DNA of 64,000 nucleotides from Jeongeupia wiesaeckerbachi (GCF_050916355.1 NZ_CP136946.1:3658001-3722000); one strand, 5' to 3'; positions 36,974-45,817 are shown, counted from the stretch's first letter. A program made the numbers and translations. Notes: generated from the letters alone by a model not told the origin.

Positions 36974-38098
36974 TCAATCGATGCCGCGGGCGCGGTCGGC
37001 GTGGAAGCGCGCGACGAAGGCCGGGAAGGCATCTACATCGATCGCCGCGCGCATCTCGGCCATCAGCACCTGGTAGTAGCGCAGGTTGTGGATGGTGTTG
37101 AGCTGCGAGCCGAGGATCTCGCCGGCGCGGAACAGATGGTGCAGATAAGCGCGGCTGAAATTCTGGCACGCGTAGCAATCACACGTTTCGTCGAGCGGAC
37201 GCTCGTCGAAACGGTGCTTGGCATTCTTGATCTTGATGTCGCCGAAGCGCGTGAACAGCATGCCGTTGCGCGCGTTGCGGGTCGGCATCACGCAGTCGAA
37301 CATGTCGATACCCTGGCTGACGCCGTAGACCAGGTCTTCCGGCGTGCCGACACCCATCAGATAGCGCGGCTTGTCGACCGGCAGTCGCGGCGCGGTGTGC
37401 GCGAGGATGCGCTCCATGTCTTCTTTGGGTTCGCCAACCGACAGGCCGCCAATCGCCATGCCGTGAAAGCCGATGTCGTCGAGGCCGGCCAGCGATTCGT
37501 CGCGCAGATCCTCGTACATGCCGCCCTGAACGATGCCGAACAGCGCATTCGGGTTCTCGAGCTTGTCGAATTCGTCACGCGAGCGCCTGGCCCAACGGTA
37601 GGACATGCGCATCGAATCGGCCGCCTGCTTGCGGTCGGCCGGGTACGGCGTGCATTCGTCGAAAATCATCACGATGTCGGAATTGAGCACGCGCTGGATG
37701 CGCATCGACTCTTCCGGCGTCAGGAACAGCTTGTCGCCGTTGATCGGACTCTGGAACTTCACGCCCTCCTCGGAAATCTTACGGAGATCACCGAGGCTGA
37801 AGACCTGAAAGCCGCCCGAATCGGTGAGGATGGGCTTGTCCCACCCCATGAACTGGTGCAGGCCACCGAAACGGCTGACGACGTCCAGCCCCGGACGCAG
37901 CCACAGGTGGAAGGTGTTGCCGAGACAGATCTGCGCTTCGATCTCGCGCAGATCGCGCGGCGTCATTGCCTTGACGGTGCCGTAGGTGCCCACCGGCATG
38001 AAAACGGGTGTTTCCACCTTGCCGTGGTTGAGTTCTATCGTGCCACGACGTGCACCATTTGATGTTTTGTGCAGCGTGAACTTCAGGCCTTGATCCAA
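36974..38098 (-). CDS. tgt: Queuine tRNA-ribosyltransferase (guanine transglycosylase)
   Basis: Exchanges the wobble guanine of GUN-anticodon tRNAs for preQ1. The sequence shows LTDSGGFQVFSL, FDECTPYP, GGLSVGEPK, the DCVMPTRNARNG loop containing the nucleophile Asp, and the zinc site CDCYAC with a downstream His. Relatives start with M(L)KFTLHK; here the aligned position is GLKFTLHK with no ATG. The nearest usable codon is TTG at 38098 (LDQGLKFT), chosen here; CTG at 38086 or a GTG further up are alternatives. It is paired functionally with queA across an intervening gene. Confidence 0.92.
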   Translation of the reverse strand: MDQGLKFTLHKTSNGARRGTIELNHGKVETPVFMPVGTYGTVKAMTPRDLREIEAQICLGNTFHLWLRPGLDVVSRFGGLHQFMGWDKPILTDSGGFQVFSLGDLRKISEEGVKFQSPINGDKLFLTPEESMRIQRVLNSDIVMIFDECTPYPADRKQAADSMRMSYRWARRSRDEFDKLENPNALFGIVQGGMYEDLRDESLAGLDDIGFHGMAIGGLSVGEPKEDMERILAHTAPRLPVDKPRYLMGVGTPEDLVYGVSQGIDMFDCVMPTRNARNGMLFTRFGDIKIKNAKHRFDERPLDETCDCYACQNFSRAYLHHLFRAGEILGSQLNTIHNLRYYQVLMAEMRAAIDVDAFPAFVARFHADRARGID

Positions 38099-38250
38099 TT
38101 TCTTTAACCACTCCGTATTTGCCCGCCGGATAAACAGTCCTGCGGCATGTGTAAATCGCCGGGGGCACTGCCCCGCGTGCTGCACATTTTGGTCGTTTAC
38201 AGCACGGTTCGATCGAATTTGTCGCTTGGATGATACAAAGGATTAGCACC

Positions 38251-38904
38251 ATGCGCACTACCAGCATCTTGCTTGGCCTGCTGCTCGCCGCGTGCGGCGG
38301 TGGCGGTGGTGGCGGCAATGACAGCAGCCCTCCTACCTCAGGCGGCACAACGCCAGCCCCGGGCACCCCGGCCCCCAACCCCACGCCTACGACGCCCGGC
38401 ACGACGCCCTCCCCGGGGCCGACACCGACGCTGAGCCCCTTTGCGCTGGACATGCTCGAGCAGCATAACCGGGTGCGGCGCGCAGAAAACGCCGGGCTGG
38501 CCGATCTGAACTGGTCGGCGGACCTCGCCGCCTTCGCTCAGGACTGGGCGAACCAGAGCGCCAGCAATAACCAGTGCCTGAATCTGGTCCACCGCAGTGG
38601 CAGCAACCGCAACCTCAACGGTCAGGTCACCGGCGAGAACCTGAGCGCGTTCGGCTCGTCCTCGCCCTATTCCGGCTTCCAGGACACGCCCGCCGGTGTC
38701 GTCGGCCGCTGGGCTGCTGAACGCGCCGACTGGAACTTCAGCAGTGCGCAGTGCCGGGCCGGCGCGGTCTGCGGTCACTACACCCAGATCGTCTGGCGGG
38801 ACACCACCGCGGTCGGCTGCGGTCAGGCCCGCTGCTCGCAAAGCGAGGTGTGGGTATGCAATTACCTGCCAGCCGGCAATATAAGCGGACGCAATCCGTT
38901 CTGA
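38251..38904 (+). CDS. CAP/SCP-domain lipoprotein
   Basis: A 217-residue lipoprotein. A very short signal ends LLAAC with Cys15 lipidated; a poly-Gly stretch and a Pro/Thr/Gly linker (to about residue 65) follow, then a CAP (cysteine-rich secretory/PR-1) domain with LEQHNRVRRAENAGL, GENLSAFG, CGHYTQIVWRDTTAVGCG and VCNYLPAGN. Four Cys in the domain can form the usual disulfides. Such proteins are surface or periplasmic with unclear activity. AAGGA precedes the ATG. It sits on the strand opposite to queA and tgt, splitting that pair. Confidence 0.85.
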   Translation: MRTTSILLGLLLAACGGGGGGGNDSSPPTSGGTTPAPGTPAPNPTPTTPGTTPSPGPTPTLSPFALDMLEQHNRVRRAENAGLADLNWSADLAAFAQDWANQSASNNQCLNLVHRSGSNRNLNGQVTGENLSAFGSSSPYSGFQDTPAGVVGRWAAERADWNFSSAQCRAGAVCGHYTQIVWRDTTAVGCGQARCSQSEVWVCNYLPAGNISGRNPF

Positions 38905-38947
38905 GGCCGGGTATGCCCCGGATGAACGGCAGGCCGGTTATTTCGTG

Positions 38948-39997
38948 TTATTGCCCGGCGTCGCTGGCGCGCTCGAGCAGCATCGCGTCGCCATAACTGA
39001 AGAAGCGGTACTCGTGGGCGACCGCGTGGGTATACGCCGCCTTCATCGTTTCCAGCCCGGCAAACGCCGCCACCAGCATCAGCAAGGTCGATTTGGGCAG
39101 GTGGAAGTTGGTGATCAGCCGGTCGACGATGCGGAATTCGTAGCCCGGCGTGATGAAGATATTGGTATCGCCCTCGGGCTCGGCCAGCAGCCCTTGCTGC
39201 GACGACGCTTCGAGCGCCCGCAAGCTGGTCGTGCCGACAGCGATCACCCGCCCGCCCGCGGCCTTGGTCTTGCGGATCGCCTCCTGCGTCGCCAGCGGAA
39301 TCGAATAACGCTCGTGATGCATCGTATGGTCGGCAATGTCGTCGACGCGGACCGGCATGAACGTGCCGGCACCGACGTGCAGCGTCAAAAACGCCGTACC
39401 CACACCCTGCGCACGCAATTGTTCAAGCAAGGCATCGGTGAAATGCAGCCCCGCGGTCGGCGCAGCCACGGCACCGGGGTCGCGTGCGTAGACGGTTTGA
39501 TAGCGCTTGGCGTCGTCGTCGTCCGGCGTATGCGTGATATACGGTGGCAACGGCAGGCTGCCTGCCTGCTCAAGGATGTCGAGCACCGATTCGCCACCAT
39601 CCGCGCCGGTTCGATCAAATTCGAGCAGGAACAGGTCGCCACGGCGTTCGACCATCGTTGCGCCCCAGCGCTCGGCGAACAGCAACCGGCTGCCGGGCTT
39701 GGGCGACTTGCTGGCACGTACATGCGCCAGCGCCCGATGCGTATCAAGCACACGCTCGACCAGCGCTTCGACCGCGCCGCCACTGTCCTTCAGACCGAAC
39801 AAGCGCGCCTTGATCACCTTGGTATCGTTGAACACCAGCAGGTCACCCGCCCGCAACAGCGTCGGCAGATCGCGGAACCAGCCGTCGTGCCGCGTTTTGC
39901 CGTCAACGTGCAGCAAACGGCTCGCGCCGCGCTCGTCGGGGGGAAACTGGGCGATCAGGTGTTCGGGCAGGAAATAGTCGAAATCGGAGAGTTGCAT
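38948..39997 (-). CDS. queA: S-adenosylmethionine:tRNA ribosyltransferase-isomerase
   Basis: Makes epoxyqueuosine by adding the ribosyl group of SAM to preQ1 in tRNA, the step after Tgt. The 349-residue protein carries family motifs FDYFLPEHLIAQ at the N-terminus, GDLLVFNDTKVIKARL near 51-66, APTAGLHFTD near 180-190 and NFHLPKSTLLMLVAAF near 300-315. It is normally adjacent to tgt. Confidence 0.95.
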   Translation of the reverse strand: MQLSDFDYFLPEHLIAQFPPDERGASRLLHVDGKTRHDGWFRDLPTLLRAGDLLVFNDTKVIKARLFGLKDSGGAVEALVERVLDTHRALAHVRASKSPKPGSRLLFAERWGATMVERRGDLFLLEFDRTGADGGESVLDILEQAGSLPLPPYITHTPDDDDAKRYQTVYARDPGAVAAPTAGLHFTDALLEQLRAQGVGTAFLTLHVGAGTFMPVRVDDIADHTMHHERYSIPLATQEAIRKTKAAGGRVIAVGTTSLRALEASSQQGLLAEPEGDTNIFITPGYEFRIVDRLITNFHLPKSTLLMLVAAFAGLETMKAAYTHAVAHEYRFFSYGDAMLLERASDAGQ

Positions 39998-40050
39998 CAG
40001 GGGAAACCGTGAGGAAATTGCGGCGAACAGGTGCGTAGCAAAACGACTAG

Positions 40051-40056
40051 AGTATA
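40051..40056 (-). promoter_or_regulatory. -10 box (TATACT) of queA
   Basis: Minus-strand TATACT, 54 bp upstream of the queA start, in the gap shared with aroQ. No good -35. Confidence 0.4.
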
Positions 40057-40219
40057 CCAGCGCACCCGGCCAGCAGCCCGCGACCTGCTTGATGGCACGA
40101 GGCTTTCAAACAACTGTTTTGACGTGAAAATGCCGGGAATTTCGTCGAATTGGCTAGACAAGTGTGTTTCGCCTCGGCAAACTCCCGCCGATGATTTGGA
40201 ACGAGACTGGGAGGTGAGC

Positions 40220-40675
40220 ATGGCAAAAGCCCGCAAAATCCTGGTGCTGCATGGCCCCAATCTCAATCTGCTGGGGATGCGTGAGCCGCAGCACTACGGC
40301 GCCGATACACTGGCGGACATCAACAACCGCCTGATCAAGATCGGCGCGCAGCAAGGCGCACAGGTTGAGACATTCCAGTCCAACCGTGAGTACGAGCTGA
40401 TCGATCGCATTCATGCCGCTTTTGGCGACGGCACCGACTTCATCGTCATCAATCCGGCTGCGTTCACCCATACCAGCGTTGCACTGCGCGACGCCCTTGC
40501 CGGGGTCAAGCTTCCCTTTATCGAAGTGCATCTCTCGAATGTGCATGCACGCGAAGCATTCCGACATCATTCCTACTTCTCGGATCTCGCCATCGGCGTG
40601 ATCTGCGGCCTCGGGGCCAAGGGCTACGAATACGCGCTGGCCCACGCCCTCGAAGCCTTCAATCCGGCGTCCTGA
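40220..40675 (+). CDS. aroQ: Type II 3-dehydroquinate dehydratase
   Basis: Third step of the shikimate pathway, a small dodecameric enzyme in relatives. The 151 residues include GPNLNLLGMREP, FQSNREYELIDRIH, NPAAFTHTS and the catalytic His region EVHLSNVHAREAFRHHS. A strong GGGAGG precedes the ATG at 40220; the open frame further upstream has no family sequence. It is first in an operon with accB and accC, a common order. Confidence 0.96.
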   Translation: MAKARKILVLHGPNLNLLGMREPQHYGADTLADINNRLIKIGAQQGAQVETFQSNREYELIDRIHAAFGDGTDFIVINPAAFTHTSVALRDALAGVKLPFIEVHLSNVHAREAFRHHSYFSDLAIGVICGLGAKGYEYALAHALEAFNPAS

Positions 40676-40738
40676 ACGGACGTCCCCGTTTCCCCCATAA
40701 ATGCGTCAATAAGCATTACCTTATAAGAGGGTTGCCGT

Positions 40739-41194
40739 ATGGATCTGCGTAAACTGAAAAAACTGATCGACCTCGTCGAGGAATCCGGCATTGCCGAACT
40801 CGAGGTCACCGAGGGCGAAGAAAAAGTCCGCATCACCCGCGTCAATCAGAACGCCGCACCCACCTATATCCAGCAGCCGATGCAAGTCCAGGCACCGGCT
40901 GCTGTCGCTGCAGCACCGGTTGCCGTTGCGGCCGAAGCCAGCGCCAGCGCGCTGCCGGAAGGCACGCCGGTCAAATCGCCGATGGTCGGCACCTTCTACC
41001 GCGCCGCCAGCCCGGGCGCGAAGTCCTTCGTCGAAGTCGGCCAGCAAGTGAACGCCGGCGATACGCTGTGCATCATCGAAGCGATGAAACTCCTGAACGA
41101 AATCGAGGCCGAAACCTCTGGCGTGATCAAGGCCATCCTTGTCGAGAACGGCCAGCCGGTCGAATACGGCGAACCGCTGTTCGTCATCGGCTGA
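40739..41194 (+). CDS. accB: Biotin carboxyl carrier protein of acetyl-CoA carboxylase
   Basis: Carries biotin between the carboxylase and transferase halves of acetyl-CoA carboxylase. The 151-residue protein has an N-terminal helical region, a flexible Pro/Ala linker (about 45-75) and the biotinyl domain with EAMKL; Lys117 is biotinylated. AGAGGG precedes the ATG. It is followed by accC in the same operon. Confidence 0.96.
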   Translation: MDLRKLKKLIDLVEESGIAELEVTEGEEKVRITRVNQNAAPTYIQQPMQVQAPAAVAAAPVAVAAEASASALPEGTPVKSPMVGTFYRAASPGAKSFVEVGQQVNAGDTLCIIEAMKLLNEIEAETSGVIKAILVENGQPVEYGEPLFVIG

Positions 41195-41245
41195 TGCGGT
41201 GCCGCGTCCGCCTGACGGATGCGGTACGTCTCACGGAGTTCATCC

Positions 41246-42613
41246 ATGTTTGAAAAAGTACTGATCGCCAACCGCGGCGAAATCGCGCTCCGAGTGCTGC
41301 GCGCCTGCCGCGAAATGGGCATCAAAACCGTGGTCGTCCACTCGGAAATCGACCGCGAAGCCAAATACGTCAAGCTCGCCGACGAATCGGTCTGCATCGG
41401 CCCGAACCCGTCGCCGCAGAGCTACCTGAACATGGCGGCCATCATCTCGGCCGCCGAAGTCACCAATGCCAACGCCATTCACCCGGGCTACGGCTTCCTG
41501 TCGGAAAACGCCGACTTCGCCCAGCGCGTCGAAGAATCCGGCTTCGCCTTCATCGGCCCGACGCCCGAGTCGATCCGCGTGATGGGCGACAAGGTCTCGG
41601 CCAAGGATGCGATGAGGAAGGCCGGTGTACCGTGCGTGCCCGGTTCGGACGGCGCCCTCTCGGACGACCCGAAGGAAATCCTCGCGACCGGCAAAAAAGT
41701 CGGCTACCCGGTGATCATCAAGGCCGCTGGCGGCGGCGGCGGTCGCGGCATGCGCGTGGTGCACAACGAGGAAGAGCTGCTGCGCTCGGTCGAGATGACC
41801 AAGTCCGAAGCCGGCGCCGCGTTCGGCAACCCGACCGTCTACATGGAGCGCTACCTGCAGACGCCGCGTCACGTCGAAATCCAGATCCTCGCCGACCAGC
41901 ATGGCAACGCGATCTATCTGGGCGAGCGTGACTGCTCGATGCAGCGACGTCACCAGAAAGTGATCGAAGAAGCACCGGCACCGGGCGTCACCGACGCACA
42001 GCGCAAGAAGATCGGCGAAGCGTGCGCCGCAGCCTGCCGCCAGATCGGCTACCGCGGCGCCGGCACGTTCGAGTTCCTGTATGAAAACGGCGAGTTCTTC
42101 TTTATCGAGATGAACACCCGCGTTCAGGTCGAGCACCCGGTGACCGAAATGATCACCGGCATCGACATCGTCCAGGAACAGATCCGCGTCGCAGCCGGCC
42201 TGCCGCTGCGCTACACGCAGAAGGACGTGAAGATCAAGGGTCACTCGATCGAGTGCCGGATCAACGCCGAAGACCCGCTCAAGTTCGTGCCGAGCCCCGG
42301 CCGAATCACCACCTGGCACACGCCGGGCGGCCCGGGCGTACGCGTCGATTCGCACGTCTATCAGGGCTATTTCGTTCCGCCGAACTACGACTCGATGATC
42401 GGCAAGATCATCACCTACGGCGATACCCGCGAGCAGGCAATGGCGCGGATGCGCATTGCGCTGTCGGAAATGGTCGTCCAGGGCATCAACACCAATATCC
42501 CGTTGCATCAGCAGCTGTTGCTCGATAGCGAGTTCATCAAGGGTGGCACCAGCATCCACTACCTCGAGCACAAGATGCCCGAGATCCGTGCGCTGCTGGA
42601 AAAGCAGGGCTGA
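41246..42613 (+). CDS. accC: Biotin carboxylase subunit of acetyl-CoA carboxylase
   Basis: ATP-dependent carboxylation of biotin on AccB. The 455-residue protein has an ATP-grasp fold with IANRGEIALRVLRAC at the start, the glycine-rich KAAGGGGGRGMRVV loop, ERDCSMQRRHQKVIEEAP and FIEMNTRVQVEHPVTE. GGAG precedes the ATG at 41246. A strong terminator follows, closing the aroQ-accB-accC operon. Confidence 0.97.
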   Translation: MFEKVLIANRGEIALRVLRACREMGIKTVVVHSEIDREAKYVKLADESVCIGPNPSPQSYLNMAAIISAAEVTNANAIHPGYGFLSENADFAQRVEESGFAFIGPTPESIRVMGDKVSAKDAMRKAGVPCVPGSDGALSDDPKEILATGKKVGYPVIIKAAGGGGGRGMRVVHNEEELLRSVEMTKSEAGAAFGNPTVYMERYLQTPRHVEIQILADQHGNAIYLGERDCSMQRRHQKVIEEAPAPGVTDAQRKKIGEACAAACRQIGYRGAGTFEFLYENGEFFFIEMNTRVQVEHPVTEMITGIDIVQEQIRVAAGLPLRYTQKDVKIKGHSIECRINAEDPLKFVPSPGRITTWHTPGGPGVRVDSHVYQGYFVPPNYDSMIGKIITYGDTREQAMARMRIALSEMVVQGINTNIPLHQQLLLDSEFIKGGTSIHYLEHKMPEIRALLEKQG

Positions 42614-42632
42614 GCAATCGGCCAGCGCTAAT

Positions 42633-42658
42633 AAAAAGGGCCACTTCGGCCCTTTTTT
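42633..42658 (+). terminator. Rho-independent terminator after accC
   Basis: AAAAAGGGCC/GGCCCTTTTT with an ACTTC loop and a T run. Confidence 0.9.
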
Positions 42659-42714
42659 CATGTTCATTCAAGCCGTGAGACAATCACGGTCATCACTTTT
42701 CAGGAAAGACCGCC

Positions 42715-43602
42715 ATGTCCTGGCAGGAACTGCGCATCACCACCGATTCTAAGCACGCCGAAGCGCTGTCGGACGCACTGTTTGACCTCGGCGCACTGTC
42801 GGTGTCGATCGAAGACGCCGCCGCCGGCACCGACGCCGAAAAGCCGATCTTCGGTGAGCCGGGCGAACCGGTCGACCAGATGTGGGACCTGAGCATCGTC
42901 GTTGCCCACCTGTCGGACGACATGGACCCGCAGCTGGCGGTTGCCGCCGCGGCCAACGCCGTCGGCATCGATCACCCGCGCTTCGCCGTCGTCACCGTCG
43001 AGGAACAGGACTGGGTACGGCTGACGCAATCGCAATTCGACCCGATCCGCATTTCCGAGCGGCTGTGGATCACGCCGACGTGGCACGAGTCGCCGAATCC
43101 TCAGGCCATCAACATCGCACTCGACCCGGGCCTGGCGTTCGGCACCGGCAGCCATCCGACCACGCATCTGTGCCTGCAGTGGCTCGACGCCAATATCGCC
43201 GGCGGCGAAACGCTGCTCGACTACGGCTGCGGCTCCGGCATCCTCGCGATTGCCGCCAAGAAGGTCGGCGCTGGCGAGACCCACGGCGTCGACATCGACC
43301 CGCAGGCGATGATCGCGTCAAAGCAGAATGCCGAGCAGAACGGCGTCGAAATCGACTTTTTCCTGCCCGACGCGCTGCCGGACGGCGAGTACGACGTTGT
43401 CGTCGCCAACATCCTCACCAACCCGCTGAAGACGCTGGCACCGATGCTGGCCGGTCGCGTCAAGGCCGGTGGCCGGATCGCGCTGTCGGGCATTCTGGCC
43501 GAGCAGGCGGACGACATCATCGCCATCTACGGCGCGTGGTTCGATTTCACGCCGGCAAAGGAATCGGAAGGCTGGGTGTGCCTGTCCGGCCGCAAGCGCT
43601 GA
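42715..43602 (+). CDS. prmA: Ribosomal protein L11 methyltransferase
   Basis: SAM-dependent enzyme that trimethylates ribosomal protein L11. The 295-residue protein has the N-terminal L11-recognition domain (MSWQELRI...), the linker motif LDPGLAFGTGSHPTTHLCL and SAM motif LLDYGCGSGILAIAAKK, then the conserved VVANILTNPL. It lies after the accC terminator with a short gap, so it has its own transcript or depends on readthrough. Confidence 0.95.
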   Translation: MSWQELRITTDSKHAEALSDALFDLGALSVSIEDAAAGTDAEKPIFGEPGEPVDQMWDLSIVVAHLSDDMDPQLAVAAAANAVGIDHPRFAVVTVEEQDWVRLTQSQFDPIRISERLWITPTWHESPNPQAINIALDPGLAFGTGSHPTTHLCLQWLDANIAGGETLLDYGCGSGILAIAAKKVGAGETHGVDIDPQAMIASKQNAEQNGVEIDFFLPDALPDGEYDVVVANILTNPLKTLAPMLAGRVKAGGRIALSGILAEQADDIIAIYGAWFDFTPAKESEGWVCLSGRKR

Positions 43603-43766
43603 AACCGATGCGGCTCGACGGCGGCGCCCGCGCGTCCCGGCCCGTGCCGATGCGCCGAGCACCCCAAGGGCACGGCCTGCGGGGCGTGTGCGCTTCGGGA
43701 CAGCCCGGCTTGGCTCGCTCGCCGAACAGAACCGGTTTCATGACACGCGCCGCAATGATTCCGGGC

Positions 43767-43772
43767 TACAAT
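43767..43772 (+). promoter_or_regulatory. -10 box (TACAAT) close to the DUF3426 start
   Basis: TACAAT ends 8 bp before the ATG at 43781, so transcription would begin at or next to the start codon. This suggests a nearly leaderless mRNA, and no Shine-Dalgarno sequence is visible. The -35 element is poor. Confidence 0.45.
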
Positions 43773-43780
43773 TGCCGGCG

Positions 43781-44710
43781 ATGAGCTCGATCACCCGCTG
43801 CCCCAATTGTCATACGGCGTTCAATGTCACCGCCGCGCAACTGGCTGCCCACAAGGGCAAAGTGCGCTGCGGCAAGTGCGCATTCGTCTTCAACGCGCTC
43901 GAATGCATGACGGCGCCGGAACTGGCCACCGAAGCGGTGGCCTCGCCCGAGGTCGACGTCACGGCATCCGGCTCCAGCGCGCCTGCCGCCCAGAGCGCGG
44001 CACCGGCGGCCGAACTCAGCGTCGCCGAATACCTCGCACAACGACCGGAACCGGAACCGGAACCGGAACCGGAACCGGAACCGGAACCGGAACCGGAACC
44101 GGCAATAGTTGACCCGCACCCGGCCGAACTGGCCAGCCCCGCAACGCCGGCCACCGACGATGCACCGTCGGATTACCGGCCGATCCATACCTATGACGAC
44201 GATGCGCTGCTCGCACTGCCCAAGCCGCCGTCCCGCTGGCGCTGGCTGCTCGTCGTGCTGGCCGCGCTGGCCGTGTTCGCATTGCTGACGCAGATCGCAC
44301 TGCGCTACCGGTCGACGCTGTCGACCGAACTGCCGTGGCTACGGCCGATCTATGTGTCGGCGTGCAACACCCTCGGCTGTGACATGCCCTTGCCGCGCCA
44401 TGCCGAATTGCTGCGCTCGGACTACTCCGAACTCAGCTATGTGCCCGGCCGCCCCAATCTCGTCCAGCTGTCGGCCAGCGTGCGCAACCTTGCCCAGTAC
44501 GAGCAGGCGCTGCCGACGCTGGAACTGACGCTGACCAACGAACGCGAAGACGTGGTTGCGCGCAAGCGCTTCACCCCGGCCCAATACCTGGCGGCGAGCG
44601 AGAAGAACCGCACGCGGCTTGCACCGAACGATGAACTGCGCGCCTATCTGCAGCTCGACCTCGGCCAACTCGATTCCTCCGGCTACTCGATTTACTGGTT
44701 CTATCCATGA
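43781..44710 (+). CDS. Zinc-ribbon, DUF3426 single-pass membrane protein
   Basis: A 309-residue protein of the MJ0042/DUF3426 type. An N-terminal zinc ribbon (CPNCHTAF ... CGKCAFVF, residues 8-40) is followed by a linker with nine Pro-Glu repeats (about residues 88-106), one membrane helix (WRWLLVVLAALAVFALLTQI, near 147-166) and a periplasmic DUF3426 domain. It is regularly found next to prmA in betaproteobacteria; the function is unknown. Its stop overlaps the gcvH start. Confidence 0.85.
   Translation: MSSITRCPNCHTAFNVTAAQLAAHKGKVRCGKCAFVFNALECMTAPELATEAVASPEVDVTASGSSAPAAQSAAPAAELSVAEYLAQRPEPEPEPEPEPEPEPEPEPAIVDPHPAELASPATPATDDAPSDYRPIHTYDDDALLALPKPPSRWRWLLVVLAALAVFALLTQIALRYRSTLSTELPWLRPIYVSACNTLGCDMPLPRHAELLRSDYSELSYVPGRPNLVQLSASVRNLAQYEQALPTLELTLTNEREDVVARKRFTPAQYLAASEKNRTRLAPNDELRAYLQLDLGQLDSSGYSIYWFYP
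44045..44102 (+). repeat. Hexanucleotide microsatellite (CCGGAA)n
   Basis: Almost ten uninterrupted copies of CCGGAA encode the Pro-Glu run of the DUF3426 protein. Because the unit is six bases, slippage would change the linker length by two residues per unit and keep the reading frame. Confidence 0.9.
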
Positions 44711-45084
44711 CGATTCCTGCTGATCTGCTGTACTCCGAAACCCATCAATGGGCCCGCCTCGACGACGACGGTCTGGTGACCGTCGGCATCACCCATTTCG
44801 CCCAGTCGACGCTCGGTGATCTGGTCTATGTCGAACTTCCCGCCGTCGGTCGGCAAGTGAGGCAACAGGAAACCGTTGCGCTGGTCGAATCGGTCAAGAG
44901 CGCTTCCGATGTGCATTGCCCGCTGTCGGGCGAAATCGTTGCGACCAACCCCGCCGCGGTCGACGCGCCCGAGTCGATCAACGATGCGCCGTATGACACT
45001 TGGCTGTTCCGGCTGCGTCCGAGCGACCTGGGCGAATGCGCCGCGCTGCTCGATGCCGCGGCGTACGAAAAGGCCGTTGCCTGA
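44707..45084 (+). CDS. gcvH: Glycine cleavage system H protein
   Basis: Lipoyl-carrying shuttle of the glycine cleavage system, 125 residues. The lipoyl site is ESVKSASDV with Lys64; GITHFAQSTLGDLVYVELP and the family's WLFRLRPSD end are present. Its ATG overlaps the DUF3426 stop (ATGA), implying coupled translation. The partners gcvT and gcvP are not in the window, so this could be the sole H protein or an extra lipoate carrier. Confidence 0.9.
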   Translation: MTIPADLLYSETHQWARLDDDGLVTVGITHFAQSTLGDLVYVELPAVGRQVRQQETVALVESVKSASDVHCPLSGEIVATNPAAVDAPESINDAPYDTWLFRLRPSDLGECAALLDAAAYEKAVA

Positions 45085-45222
45085 GCACGAATCAGGATGA
45101 CGCTTGAATATCGCCGATTCGGCGCCATTTGCAGCTGATGCGGCTTAGCAGAAGCCGCCACCAGACCACAGACGATCTTCGACGACTCATCGACCATTGG
45201 TCGACCATTAGGAGCAGCACCC

Positions 45223-45723
45223 ATGTCCAGCGTAACCCTCGGCGGTAACCCGATCGAAGTCAGCGGCGCCTTCCCGCAAGCCGGCGATGCCGCCAAGCCG
45301 TTCACCCTCGTCGGCAAGGATCTCGCCGATGTGTCGCTGGCCTCGTTCGCCGGCAAGAAGAAAGTCCTGAACATCTTCCCGAGCATCGACACCCCGACGT
45401 GCGCGACCTCGGTACGCCGCTTCAACGAATCGGCCTCGAAGCTCGCTGACACCGTGGTGCTGTGCATCTCGGCCGACCTGCCGTTCGCGCAAAACCGCTT
45501 CTGCGGCGCCGAAGGCCTGGAAAACGTCGTCACGCTGTCGACGATGCGCGGCCGCCAGTTCCTGAACGACTACGGCGTTGAATTCGCGACCGGCCCGCTG
45601 GTCGGCGTTGCGGCGCGTGCCGTCGTCGTCCTCGACGCCAACGACAAGGTGCTGCACGCCGAACTCGTCGCCGAAATCAAGGACGAGCCAAACTACGACG
45701 CAGCGCTGAAAGCGCTGGCGTAA
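45223..45723 (+). CDS. tpx: Thiol peroxidase Tpx
   Basis: Atypical 2-Cys peroxiredoxin that reduces lipid and hydrogen peroxides with thioredoxin. The 166 residues have the peroxidatic motif PSIDTPTCATSVR (Cys60) and the resolving Cys94 in NRFCGAEG, with SADLPFAQ between, as in E. coli Tpx. The gene is alone with a hairpin terminator. Confidence 0.95.
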   Translation: MSSVTLGGNPIEVSGAFPQAGDAAKPFTLVGKDLADVSLASFAGKKKVLNIFPSIDTPTCATSVRRFNESASKLADTVVLCISADLPFAQNRFCGAEGLENVVTLSTMRGRQFLNDYGVEFATGPLVGVAARAVVVLDANDKVLHAELVAEIKDEPNYDAALKALA

Positions 45724-45734
45724 TCACCTTGCAG

Positions 45735-45757
45735 ACCGTGACTCCGGTCACGGTTTC
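45735..45757 (+). terminator. Hairpin terminator after tpx
   Basis: ACCGTGAC/GTCACGGT, 8-bp perfect stem with a 4-nt loop followed by TTTC. Confidence 0.65.
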
Positions 45758-45774
45758 AGCAGTCTCCAATCGGC

Positions 45775-45780
45775 TAGAAT
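45775..45780 (+). promoter_or_regulatory. -10 box (TAGAAT) for the 45818 gene
   Basis: TAGAAT lies 38 bp before the start and after the tpx hairpin. The -35 is weak. Confidence 0.4.
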
Positions 45781-45817
45781 GAATGTTCTAGCCGATTTGT
45801 TTTTTGAAGGTCGACGC

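Noticed and set aside
44045..44102. Tandem CCGGAA copies considered as a CRISPR or satellite array
   Set aside because: The units are six bases with no spacers and encode an in-frame Pro-Glu linker, so it is a coding microsatellite.
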